DNA from: Trichobilharzia szidati
Taxonomy: Eukaryota; Platyhelminthes; Trematoda; Strigeidida; Schistosomatidae
NCBI GenBank assembly: GCA_944472155.2
Contig: OX235279.1
Span: 57,013,564-57,077,563, forward strand
DNA length: 64,000 nucleotides
Reading direction: 5' to 3'
Under the pieces are notes generated by a model, which made no database searches, was not told the DNA's origin, and worked only from the letters and a program-made list of their open reading frames with translations. Both the position numbers and the translations under genes were made by a program. This document shows, piece by piece, positions 1 through 9,700 of the stretch. Within the stretch, counting starts at the first letter, position 1; each line of letters starts with the position of its first letter.

Positions 1-671
1 TTTTCGAAAGTCTTTGGTGATATATACCCCTTACTCTTCAAATCCTTTAATAAGTTTATTATTTCTCTCTCTACTTTTTCCGTATGATCTTTCATTGCTT
101 TCGGCTTCTGAAACTTGCTGCCGTCAGGTAGTATGGAGTTCAACGTGTTGATGTAGTCCTGCCTATCCATAATGACTATCCCCGGTGCCTTATCCAGTCT
201 GGTTATAACTATGTTTTCATTTCGTCTTAGTTTTTTAACAGCTTCTCGATACGCTTTTGTGAGTATACTATGGGGCTTATTCTTATCCTTCTGTCTATAC
301 TGATGGCAACAGTCTACCAGGGTTGATTTGAATCTTTCTAGGTCCTCATCAGAGGAGGCGATCAAGTCCCCTGTTTGTATATAGAAGTTCTCGAACTGTA
401 CATCGGTGTCAATCTGACTAATCTCCGTACAAAAATCGCAAAACTTAGGTCCTAGAGATAACGCTTCAAGTTGTAGTTTGTCAAGAGTCACGCTAGAAAA
501 GTTATGCACGTACCTTTTGGGATTAGCAGGAAATCTACATTCAGGAGTTCGGCTTTCTAAGCCTTTCATCAGTTGTGTTCGTTTTTTCGAGGAATTTGAT
601 TTGATAACCTTGAACTGACTTGTCAATTTTCCTACCCCACACTCTACAAATCTATTATAATTCATCACCAT
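1..671 (-). CDS. Penelope-like element ORF, N-terminal part of reverse transcriptase (runs off the window)
   Basis: The frame is open from an ATG at 671-669 to the left edge (223 codons, no stop); an in-frame TGA lies shortly upstream of the ATG. It encodes the N-terminal PLE region ahead of the RT palm. Recognisable pieces are YVHNFSSVTL, the conserved ALSLGPKFCDFC block, and ITRLDKAPGIVIMDRQDY, which corresponds to the PLE stretch before RT motif 3. The catalytic YVDD region would lie beyond the edge. The intact frame suggests a fairly young copy, unlike the other PLE relics here. PLE proteins copy their RNA into chromosomal DNA using RT and GIY-YIG activities. PLE identity rests on motif recognition, not on a search. 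Confidence 0.8.
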   Translation of the reverse strand, partial: MVMNYNRFVECGVGKLTSQFKVIKSNSSKKRTQLMKGLESRTPECRFPANPKRYVHNFSSVTLDKLQLEALSLGPKFCDFCTEISQIDTDVQFENFYIQTGDLIASSDEDLERFKSTLVDCCHQYRQKDKNKPHSILTKAYREAVKKLRRNENIVITRLDKAPGIVIMDRQDYINTLNSILPDGSKFQKPKAMKDHTEKVEREIINLLKDLKSKGYISPKTFE

Positions 672-832
672 TGTCTCCCGTTTTACAATATTTTGTAATC
701 GAATTCAGCCTAGCACGTTTGTCACACAAATACGACTATTTATTTTGACACCTCATAACTAATCTGTTATTCTACGTTAAAATGTATCTGCCGCATAACT
801 GGCCTTTATTGTAACGACAACAAATATTACAT

Positions 833-885
833 TTTATAATTGTAAGAACCTGAAGAGAAATTATTGAAAAGAATATTCTTCGTTC
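833..885 (-). repeat. PLE-associated conserved motif (putative pseudo-LTR segment), copy 1
   Basis: On the minus strand this reads GAACGAAGAATATTC, then a T-rich stretch, then CTTCAGGTTCTTACA. It aligns by eye with the plus-strand sequence at 58701-58755 (GAGCAACGAATACTC ... CATCAGGTTCTACAG). It begins inside the last codons of the truncated GIY-YIG frame and precedes the next RT ORF. That position fits the start of a pseudo-LTR belonging to the downstream copy. Confidence 0.5.
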
Positions 886-1300
886 AGACTTGAGGTACTT
901 TGTCTGTAAATTGTTTTGAATGATTCCAGCACATCTACTTGGTGTCCTGTGTCAATCAGGTGTTTGGCGATTGAAGAGCTTAAACAATTCAATCCCTTTA
1001 ACTGGAGGCTCCTTGGTACATGTTCGCAGAATATGATGGAGGCCCTCCTCTCTGTTCTTCCAGTATAACTGCTCCCGCAGATGCATGTGAATTGATTTAC
1101 ACAGTTGGAGGTAACCTGTGAGGGGTACTTGTCAATCTTTGACTGTACCGCTGAAAAATGCCCTTATTATCACCAGTATCAGTTTAATAAATACTACATG
1201 GGCCTATTTTGAAGTTCAGTGTTTTCTCTATCATATCAAAACAACTTTTTAATCTGGATTCTCCTTCAGTAACCAGCGGGTAGTTTGGTTGACTATAGCA
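861..1300 (-). pseudogene. Penelope-like element, linker and GIY-YIG endonuclease fragment
   Basis: Two minus-strand frames together give PLE C-terminal sequence. About 1290-1185 encodes a linker-like segment (PLVTEGESRLKSCFDMIEK) ending in a stop. After a frameshift, 1163-861 is open for 100 codons with FTCICGSSYTGRTERRAS, then EHVPRSL and SSIAKHLIDTGHQVDVLESF. CICGSSYTGRT matches the GIY-YIG core as found in PLEs, with the second part as SYTG. The expected C-terminal block (TAEAIAIR-like) is missing: the frame runs into the motif at 833-885 and stops at 861-863. It is a frameshifted, truncated relic. Confidence 0.8.
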
Positions 1301-1559
1301 CGCATGTTTTTAAGCTAGTTAAACACACATGAATAACTTTATGAGAGTTATAATTAAGTGTATCTTAATGGTCGATCATCATACCTGTTAATGTGAACCA
1401 ATAGTTTTGAGTGACAACTTACAAATGAAGTCTGAATGATTAATTTAGCTGGTTATCAATGAAGGTTGTGTTCCAGGTCGTGAAACGATAATTAAGAAAT
1501 TAATGTGAGATTTTTATTTAGTGTAGCAGTTTACATGCTTGAATTTTTGACTTTTTCAG

Positions 1560-1996
1560 AAGAAAGGTTTGAACGTGAAGAAGATTTGAGTTCAGAATTA
1601 CACATCCCATCCTTAGAAAATCTCGTGGATGATGAGTCTTTCGAGAATGCCTATCGGAAAGCACTACGAGTGGATACTAGTCAACAGATTGGCAATATTC
1701 AAGATGCCAAACCTACTTTAGATGAAATACCTACTACTGGACTACAATCAGAAGTTTCGCCTTCCCATGTACTTCAGATAGATTCGGTCATTCCAGATAT
1801 AATACAACCAATCCCGAAAGAATCGCATGAATTTGAGGAGATTGAAGAAATTCTACCTGATGGTACCATAGTTACCAAGCGCACAGAATCTGAGGAAACT
1901 ACATTATCTGTTACTCCAGATGAATGGGAACAGGGTGTACAATCTGCAATTGATTCGGGAGAGTATATGGTTGAAAAACCCGAGGAGATTACAGAA
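1560..1996 (+). CDS. Internal coding exon upstream of the giant repeat exon
   Basis: A 437-nt exon in the frame ..EERFEREEDLSSEL... The acceptor is a T-rich tract ending TTTTTCAG at 1559; the donor is GTAAGC at 1997. The first two bases complete a codon and the exon ends on a whole codon (phase 0). The 145 or so residues are acidic and probably disordered, with EFEEIEEILPDGTIVTKR and then a Ser/Thr/Glu-rich end. The LPDGTIVTKR phrase resembles a motif I associate with C-terminal regions of invertebrate ankyrins. That is recollection, not a search result, and the protein could be another cytoskeletal giant. The exon lies on the same strand as the giant exon and about 1.2 kb before the gap, so I infer it belongs to the same transcript. 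An ATG at 1505 lies before the acceptor, so I do not take it as a start. Confidence 0.65.
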
Positions 1997-3245
1997 GTAA
2001 GCAAAAGTAATATTAATTTAAAATGCGTAGTGAAGTCAAGAATTTGACATTGTGGTTAATACATCTTATAAGTTTCTAGATGTAGTATTATTCCTAAGAT
2101 ATTAAGTAAAATCAGAATTCGCAAATACGCTCATTTCATACTTAATGTTGTTTAACTACAAGCCTGCCGTACATTGATGTGTGCATATCGTTATCAAATT
2201 AGTGGATATAAAAAAAGTAAATGAAATAGTTTGGTGCAGTACTCAAAATTATGTTGCTACCATTACCGTTATTAGTACTAATATCAACAATTTTAGTAAA
2301 CAGTTGTTCGGCAATGATTATGAATACCAGTTTAAAAACGTACGACAGGTTGTTGGTCTAGATAATGGATGAATTGTTAAGGGCAATGATTCATTACTGA
2401 AAGAAAAACAAATAAACCTTCATGCAACTTATCAGAAAGGATCAAACTGAAGTTGTTTTTATTGAGACTAAGTGAAAGAAATATTGTGCGACAAGGGAAA
2501 CGTTTTCGGAAAACACGTTAAAGGTAATATAGTAAGCTGGAAACAAGTCAGACTTCAGTATGGTAATCACAAACATGCATTGAGTTTAAATCTGTTACAT
2601 CTTATTTAGAATATCATCAGTAGGCACACAAGTTTCTATCAGTATTTCATAAAAATTAGAATATCCTGTTATTGGGTTGGATATGAAACTCACTGTATCT
2701 CATTTTCAGTTCGGAAAATAGTGAAGAAGGTTTTTAAAACATCAACCATTATATTATTGTTTTCGTTTTACAGAAGCTTATCAAGAGACCTAACTACAGA
2801 AACACAACCGAAAGTTAAGGCATAATGTAATTCTTTCATACACCTGTATGCCATTTGTTTTCAAATAGTATAGAGCTACACGTCACTTAACAGTTTCTGG
2901 TATTGACTAGGTCTCTCGCAGTGAAACTGATATGCATTACACTGAACTATAAGTGGTTAGGTGGCATAAGTTTACTCAGCTGGAATAAGTCTGCCCCTGG
3001 ACTCTATCACAGAACCTAAAGGTTTGTGAGGTATCACCGAACAGCATCGGAAAACAAAACCACTCGTCCAGTAGTCTGGAGTTTTCTGTGATTGCCTAAC
3101 GTATGATAGCTTAAAATGACGTTGAATTATTTGTCTATATAACTAACCGAATTCAAGCTTAAATATTGTGACTAGAATACACTGAGGTAAAATTTATGAA
3201 GAAATGCATGTAAACACTTAGTTTTATGATCTTTATCATTTAGTT
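1997..3245 (+). other. Probable intron between the upstream exon and the giant exon
   Basis: AT-rich with short ORFs only; no PLE or other element recognised. One acceptor-like site (TTTTCGTTTTACAG ending at 2773) is followed by an open stretch to a weak GTTAAG donor at 2814, which could be a tiny exon of about 40 nt. Another acceptor-like site at 2709 is followed by an in-frame stop in phase 0. The real acceptor of the giant exon is not visible here and is probably inside the gap. Confidence 0.5.
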
Positions 3246-3740
3246 NNNNNNNNNNNNNNNNNNNNNNNNNNNNNNNNNNNNNNNNNNNNNNNNNNNNNNN
3301 NNNNNNNNNNNNNNNNNNNNNNNNNNNNNNNNNNNNNNNNNNNNNNNNNNNNNNNNNNNNNNNNNNNNNNNNNNNNNNNNNNNNNNNNNNNNNNNNNNNN
3401 NNNNNNNNNNNNNNNNNNNNNNNNNNNNNNNNNNNNNNNNNNNNNNNNNNNNNNNNNNNNNNNNNNNNNNNNNNNNNNNNNNNNNNNNNNNNNNNNNNNN
3501 NNNNNNNNNNNNNNNNNNNNNNNNNNNNNNNNNNNNNNNNNNNNNNNNNNNNNNNNNNNNNNNNNNNNNNNNNNNNNNNNNNNNNNNNNNNNNNNNNNNN
3601 NNNNNNNNNNNNNNNNNNNNNNNNNNNNNNNNNNNNNNNNNNNNNNNNNNNNNNNNNNNNNNNNNNNNNNNNNNNNNNNNNNNNNNNNNNNNNNNNNNNN
3701 NNNNNNNNNNNNNNNNNNNNNNNNNNNNNNNNNNNNNNNN
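3246..3740. other. Assembly gap (495 N)
   Basis: A run of 495 undetermined bases sits exactly between unique AT-rich intron-like sequence and the first array unit. It therefore hides the left edge of the array and, most likely, the splice acceptor and any unique 5' part of the giant exon. Array length to the left is unknown. Confidence 0.99.
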
Positions 3741-6700
3741 CAAGGCGGAAGTGGCAGCGGCAGCAGCATCGTCAGCGGAAGTGGAAGTGGAAGTGGAAGC
3801 TGAGTCGGCTGTGCAAGTGTCAGGTGAATCATTGGGGCAAGTTGAATGGGAAGCAGAAAGTGAAGCGGCAGCACAGGTTGAGTGGGAAGGTGTGTCTGTC
3901 ATCGCGCCAGTGGGATTCGAGTCTGAGGCGCTTTCAGAGACTGCAGGGGAAGGCGAATCTGAGCGATTGGCTGAGCGTGTGAGTGAGATGGAGACGGAAT
4001 ATGCTGAATTAGTTGGTGAAGGCGTAGTTGATGAGAGGGAAGCGGAGGCGGCAGCGGAGGCGGAAGTGGCAGCGGCAGCAGCATCGTCAGCGGAAGTGGA
4101 AGTGGAAGTGGAAGCTGAGTCGGCTGTGCAAGTGTCAGGTGAATCATTGGGGCAAGTTGAATGGGAAGCAGAAAGTGAAGCGGCAGCACAGGTTGAGTGG
4201 GAAGGTGTGTCTGTCATCGCGCCAGTGGGATTCGAGTCTGAGGCGCTTTCAGAGACTGCAGGGGAAGGCGAATCTGAGCGATTGGCTGAGCGTGTGAGTG
4301 AGATGGAGACGGAATATGCTGAATTAGTTGGTGAAGGCGTAGTTGATGAGAGGGAAGCGGAGGCGGCAGCGGAGGCGGAAGTGGCAGCGGCAGCAGCATC
4401 GTCAGCGGAAGTGGAAGTGGAAGTGGAAGCTGAGTCGGCTGTGCAAGTGTCAGGTGAATCATTGGGGCAAGTTGAATGGGAAGCAGAAAGTGAAGCGGCA
4501 GCACAGGTTGAGTGGGAAGGTGTGTCTGTCATCGCGCCAGTGGGATTCGAGTCTGAGGCGCTTTCAGAGACTGCAGGGGAAGGCGAATCTGAGCGATTGG
4601 CTGAGCGTGTGAGTGAGATGGAGACGGAATATGCTGAATTAGTTGGTGAAGGCGTAGTTGATGAGAGGGAAGCGGAGGCGGCAGCGGAGGCGGAAGTGGC
4701 AGCGGCAGCAGCATCGTCAGCGGAAGTGGAAGTGGAAGTGGAAGCTGAGTCGGCTGTGCAAGTGTCAGGTGAATCATTGGGGCAAGTTGAATGGGAAGCA
4801 GAAAGTGAAGCGGCAGCACAGGTTGAGTGGGAAGGTGTGTCTGTCATCGCGCCAGTGGGATTCGAGTCTGAGGCGCTTTCAGAGACTGCAGGGGAAGGCG
4901 AATCTGAGCGATTGGCTGAGCGTGTGAGTGAGATGGAGACGGAATATGCTGAATTAGTTGGTGAAGGCGTAGTTGATGAGAGGGAAGCGGAGGCGGCAGC
5001 GGAGGCGGAAGTGGCAGCGGCAGCAGCATCGTCAGCGGAAGTGGAAGTGGAAGTGGAAGCTGAGTCGGCTGTGCAAGTGTCAGGTGAATCATTGGGGCAA
5101 GTTGAATGGGAAGCAGAAAGTGAAGCGGCAGCACAGGTTGAGTGGGAAGGTGTGTCTGTCATCGCGCCAGTGGGATTCGAGTCTGAGGCGCTTTCAGAGA
5201 CTGCAGGGGAAGGCGAATCTGAGCGATTGGCTGAGCGTGTGAGTGAGATGGAGACGGAATATGCTGAATTAGTTGGTGAAGGCGTAGTTGATGAGAGGGA
5301 AGCGGAGGCGGCAGCGGAGGCGGAAGTGGCAGCGGCAGCAGCATCGTCAGCGGAAGTGGAAGTGGAAGTGGAAGCTGAGTCGGCTGTGCAAGTGTCAGGT
5401 GAATCATTGGGGCAAGTTGAATGGGAAGCAGAAAGTGAAGCGGCAGCACAGGTTGAGTGGGAAGGTGTGTCTGTCATCGCGCCAGTGGGATTCGAGTCTG
5501 AGGCGCTTTCAGAGACTGCAGGGGAAGGCGAATCTGAGCGATTGGCTGAGCGTGTGAGTGAGATGGAGACGGAATATGCTGAATTAGTTGGTGAAGGCGT
5601 AGTTGATGAGAGGGAAGCGGAGGCGGCAGCGGAGGCGGAAGTGGCAGCGGCAGCAGCATCGTCAGCGGAAGTGGAAGTGGAAGTGGAAGCTGAGTCGGCT
5701 GTGCAAGTGTCAGGTGAATCATTGGGGCAAGTTGAATGGGAAGCAGAAAGTGAAGCGGCAGCACAGGTTGAGTGGGAAGGTGTGTCTGTCATCGCGCCAG
5801 TGGGATTCGAGTCTGAGGCGCTTTCAGAGACTGCAGGGGAAGGCGAATCTGAGCGATTGGCTGAGCGTGTGAGTGAGATGGAGACGGAATATGCTGAATT
5901 AGTTGGTGAAGGCGTAGTTGATGAGAGGGAAGCGGAGGCGGCAGCGGAGGCGGAAGTGGCAGCGGCAGCAGCATCGTCAGCGGAAGTGGAAGTGGAAGTG
6001 GAAGCTGAGTCGGCTGTGCAAGTGTCAGGTGAATCATTGGGGCAAGTTGAATGGGAAGCAGAAAGTGAAGCGGCAGCACAGGTTGAGTGGGAAGGTGTGT
6101 CTGTCATCGCGCCAGTGGGATTCGAGTCTGAGGCGCTTTCAGAGACTGCAGGGGAAGGCGAATCTGAGCGATTGGCTGAGCGTGTGAGTGAGATGGAGAC
6201 GGAATATGCTGAATTAGTTGGTGAAGGCGTAGTTGATGAGAGGGAAGCGGAGGCGGCAGCGGAGGCGGAAGTGGCAGCGGCAGCAGCATCGTCAGCGGAA
6301 GTGGAAGTGGAAGTGGAAGCTGAGTCGGCTGTGCAAGTGTCAGGTGAATCATTGGGGCAAGTTGAATGGGAAGCAGAAAGTGAAGCGGCAGCACAGGTTG
6401 AGTGGGAAGGTGTGTCTGTCATCGCGCCAGTGGGATTCGAGTCTGAGGCGCTTTCAGAGACTGCAGGGGAAGGCGAATCTGAGCGATTGGCTGAGCGTGT
6501 GAGTGAGATGGAGACGGAATATGCTGAATTAGTTGGTGAAGGCGTAGTTGATGAGAGGGAAGCGGAGGCGGCAGCGGAGGCGGAAGTGGCAGCGGCAGCA
6601 GCATCGTCAGCGGAAGTGGAAGTGGAAGTGGAAGCTGAGTCGGCTGTGCAAGTGTCAGGTGAATCATTGGGGCAAGTTGAATGGGAAGCAGAAAGTGAAG

Positions 6701-9700
6701 CGGCAGCACAGGTTGAGTGGGAAGGTGTGTCTGTCATCGCGCCAGTGGGATTCGAGTCTGAGGCGCTTTCAGAGACTGCAGGGGAAGGCGAATCTGAGCG
6801 ATTGGCTGAGCGTGTGAGTGAGATGGAGACGGAATATGCTGAATTAGTTGGTGAAGGCGTAGTTGATGAGAGGGAAGCGGAGGCGGCAGCGGAGGCGGAA
6901 GTGGCAGCGGCAGCAGCATCGTCAGCGGAAGTGGAAGTGGAAGTGGAAGCTGAGTCGGCTGTGCAAGTGTCAGGTGAATCATTGGGGCAAGTTGAATGGG
7001 AAGCAGAAAGTGAAGCGGCAGCACAGGTTGAGTGGGAAGGTGTGTCTGTCATCGCGCCAGTGGGATTCGAGTCTGAGGCGCTTTCAGAGACTGCAGGGGA
7101 AGGCGAATCTGAGCGATTGGCTGAGCGTGTGAGTGAGATGGAGACGGAATATGCTGAATTAGTTGGTGAAGGCGTAGTTGATGAGAGGGAAGCGGAGGCG
7201 GCAGCGGAGGCGGAAGTGGCAGCGGCAGCAGCATCGTCAGCGGAAGTGGAAGTGGAAGTGGAAGCTGAGTCGGCTGTGCAAGTGTCAGGTGAATCATTGG
7301 GGCAAGTTGAATGGGAAGCAGAAAGTGAAGCGGCAGCACAGGTTGAGTGGGAAGGTGTGTCTGTCATCGCGCCAGTGGGATTCGAGTCTGAGGCGCTTTC
7401 AGAGACTGCAGGGGAAGGCGAATCTGAGCGATTGGCTGAGCGTGTGAGTGAGATGGAGACGGAATATGCTGAATTAGTTGGTGAAGGCGTAGTTGATGAG
7501 AGGGAAGCGGAGGCGGCAGCGGAGGCGGAAGTGGCAGCGGCAGCAGCATCGTCAGCGGAAGTGGAAGTGGAAGTGGAAGCTGAGTCGGCTGTGCAAGTGT
7601 CAGGTGAATCATTGGGGCAAGTTGAATGGGAAGCAGAAAGTGAAGCGGCAGCACAGGTTGAGTGGGAAGGTGTGTCTGTCATCGCGCCAGTGGGATTCGA
7701 GTCTGAGGCGCTTTCAGAGACTGCAGGGGAAGGCGAATCTGAGCGATTGGCTGAGCGTGTGAGTGAGATGGAGACGGAATATGCTGAATTAGTTGGTGAA
7801 GGCGTAGTTGATGAGAGGGAAGCGGAGGCGGCAGCGGAGGCGGAAGTGGCAGCGGCAGCAGCATCGTCAGCGGAAGTGGAAGTGGAAGTGGAAGCTGAGT
7901 CGGCTGTGCAAGTGTCAGGTGAATCATTGGGGCAAGTTGAATGGGAAGCAGAAAGTGAAGCGGCAGCACAGGTTGAGTGGGAAGGTGTGTCTGTCATCGC
8001 GCCAGTGGGATTCGAGTCTGAGGCGCTTTCAGAGACTGCAGGGGAAGGCGAATCTGAGCGATTGGCTGAGCGTGTGAGTGAGATGGAGACGGAATATGCT
8101 GAATTAGTTGGTGAAGGCGTAGTTGATGAGAGGGAAGCGGAGGCGGCAGCGGAGGCGGAAGTGGCAGCGGCAGCAGCATCGTCAGCGGAAGTGGAAGTGG
8201 AAGTGGAAGCTGAGTCGGCTGTGCAAGTGTCAGGTGAATCATTGGGGCAAGTTGAATGGGAAGCAGAAAGTGAAGCGGCAGCACAGGTTGAGTGGGAAGG
8301 TGTGTCTGTCATCGCGCCAGTGGGATTCGAGTCTGAGGCGCTTTCAGAGACTGCAGGGGAAGGCGAATCTGAGCGATTGGCTGAGCGTGTGAGTGAGATG
8401 GAGACGGAATATGCTGAATTAGTTGGTGAAGGCGTAGTTGATGAGAGGGAAGCGGAGGCGGCAGCGGAGGCGGAAGTGGCAGCGGCAGCAGCATCGTCAG
8501 CGGAAGTGGAAGTGGAAGTGGAAGCTGAGTCGGCTGTGCAAGTGTCAGGTGAATCATTGGGGCAAGTTGAATGGGAAGCAGAAAGTGAAGCGGCAGCACA
8601 GGTTGAGTGGGAAGGTGTGTCTGTCATCGCGCCAGTGGGATTCGAGTCTGAGGCGCTTTCAGAGACTGCAGGGGAAGGCGAATCTGAGCGATTGGCTGAG
8701 CGTGTGAGTGAGATGGAGACGGAATATGCTGAATTAGTTGGTGAAGGCGTAGTTGATGAGAGGGAAGCGGAGGCGGCAGCGGAGGCGGAAGTGGCAGCGG
8801 CAGCAGCATCGTCAGCGGAAGTGGAAGTGGAAGTGGAAGCTGAGTCGGCTGTGCAAGTGTCAGGTGAATCATTGGGGCAAGTTGAATGGGAAGCAGAAAG
8901 TGAAGCGGCAGCACAGGTTGAGTGGGAAGGTGTGTCTGTCATCGCGCCAGTGGGATTCGAGTCTGAGGCGCTTTCAGAGACTGCAGGGGAAGGCGAATCT
9001 GAGCGATTGGCTGAGCGTGTGAGTGAGATGGAGACGGAATATGCTGAATTAGTTGGTGAAGGCGTAGTTGATGAGAGGGAAGCGGAGGCGGCAGCGGAGG
9101 CGGAAGTGGCAGCGGCAGCAGCATCGTCAGCGGAAGTGGAAGTGGAAGTGGAAGCTGAGTCGGCTGTGCAAGTGTCAGGTGAATCATTGGGGCAAGTTGA
9201 ATGGGAAGCAGAAAGTGAAGCGGCAGCACAGGTTGAGTGGGAAGGTGTGTCTGTCATCGCGCCAGTGGGATTCGAGTCTGAGGCGCTTTCAGAGACTGCA
9301 GGGGAAGGCGAATCTGAGCGATTGGCTGAGCGTGTGAGTGAGATGGAGACGGAATATGCTGAATTAGTTGGTGAAGGCGTAGTTGATGAGAGGGAAGCGG
9401 AGGCGGCAGCGGAGGCGGAAGTGGCAGCGGCAGCAGCATCGTCAGCGGAAGTGGAAGTGGAAGTGGAAGCTGAGTCGGCTGTGCAAGTGTCAGGTGAATC
9501 ATTGGGGCAAGTTGAATGGGAAGCAGAAAGTGAAGCGGCAGCACAGGTTGAGTGGGAAGGTGTGTCTGTCATCGCGCCAGTGGGATTCGAGTCTGAGGCG
9601 CTTTCAGAGACTGCAGGGGAAGGCGAATCTGAGCGATTGGCTGAGCGTGTGAGTGAGATGGAGACGGAATATGCTGAATTAGTTGGTGAAGGCGTAGTTG

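Larger units (their letters stand above)
1..1300 (-). mobile_element. Penelope-like element pieces, tail-to-head on the minus strand
   Basis: Two PLE segments lie on the minus strand. Reading from 1300 downwards, the first is the linker and GIY-YIG endonuclease end of one copy (about 1300-861). About 190 bp later comes the start of a reverse-transcriptase ORF (671 to the window edge). End of one copy followed by start of the next, in the same orientation, is the partial-tandem organisation known for PLEs. The pair lies upstream of, and antisense to, the exon at 1560, so it is probably inside an intron of the giant gene. Confidence 0.85.

Noticed and set aside
1505..1559. ATG at 1505-region as the start of a short gene
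   Set aside because: It lies just before a strong acceptor (1559), in intron-like T-rich sequence. The open frame there is explained by an internal exon beginning at 1560.
2181..2372. 63-codon plus-strand ORF in the intron
   Set aside because: No splice signals or domain; length expected by chance.
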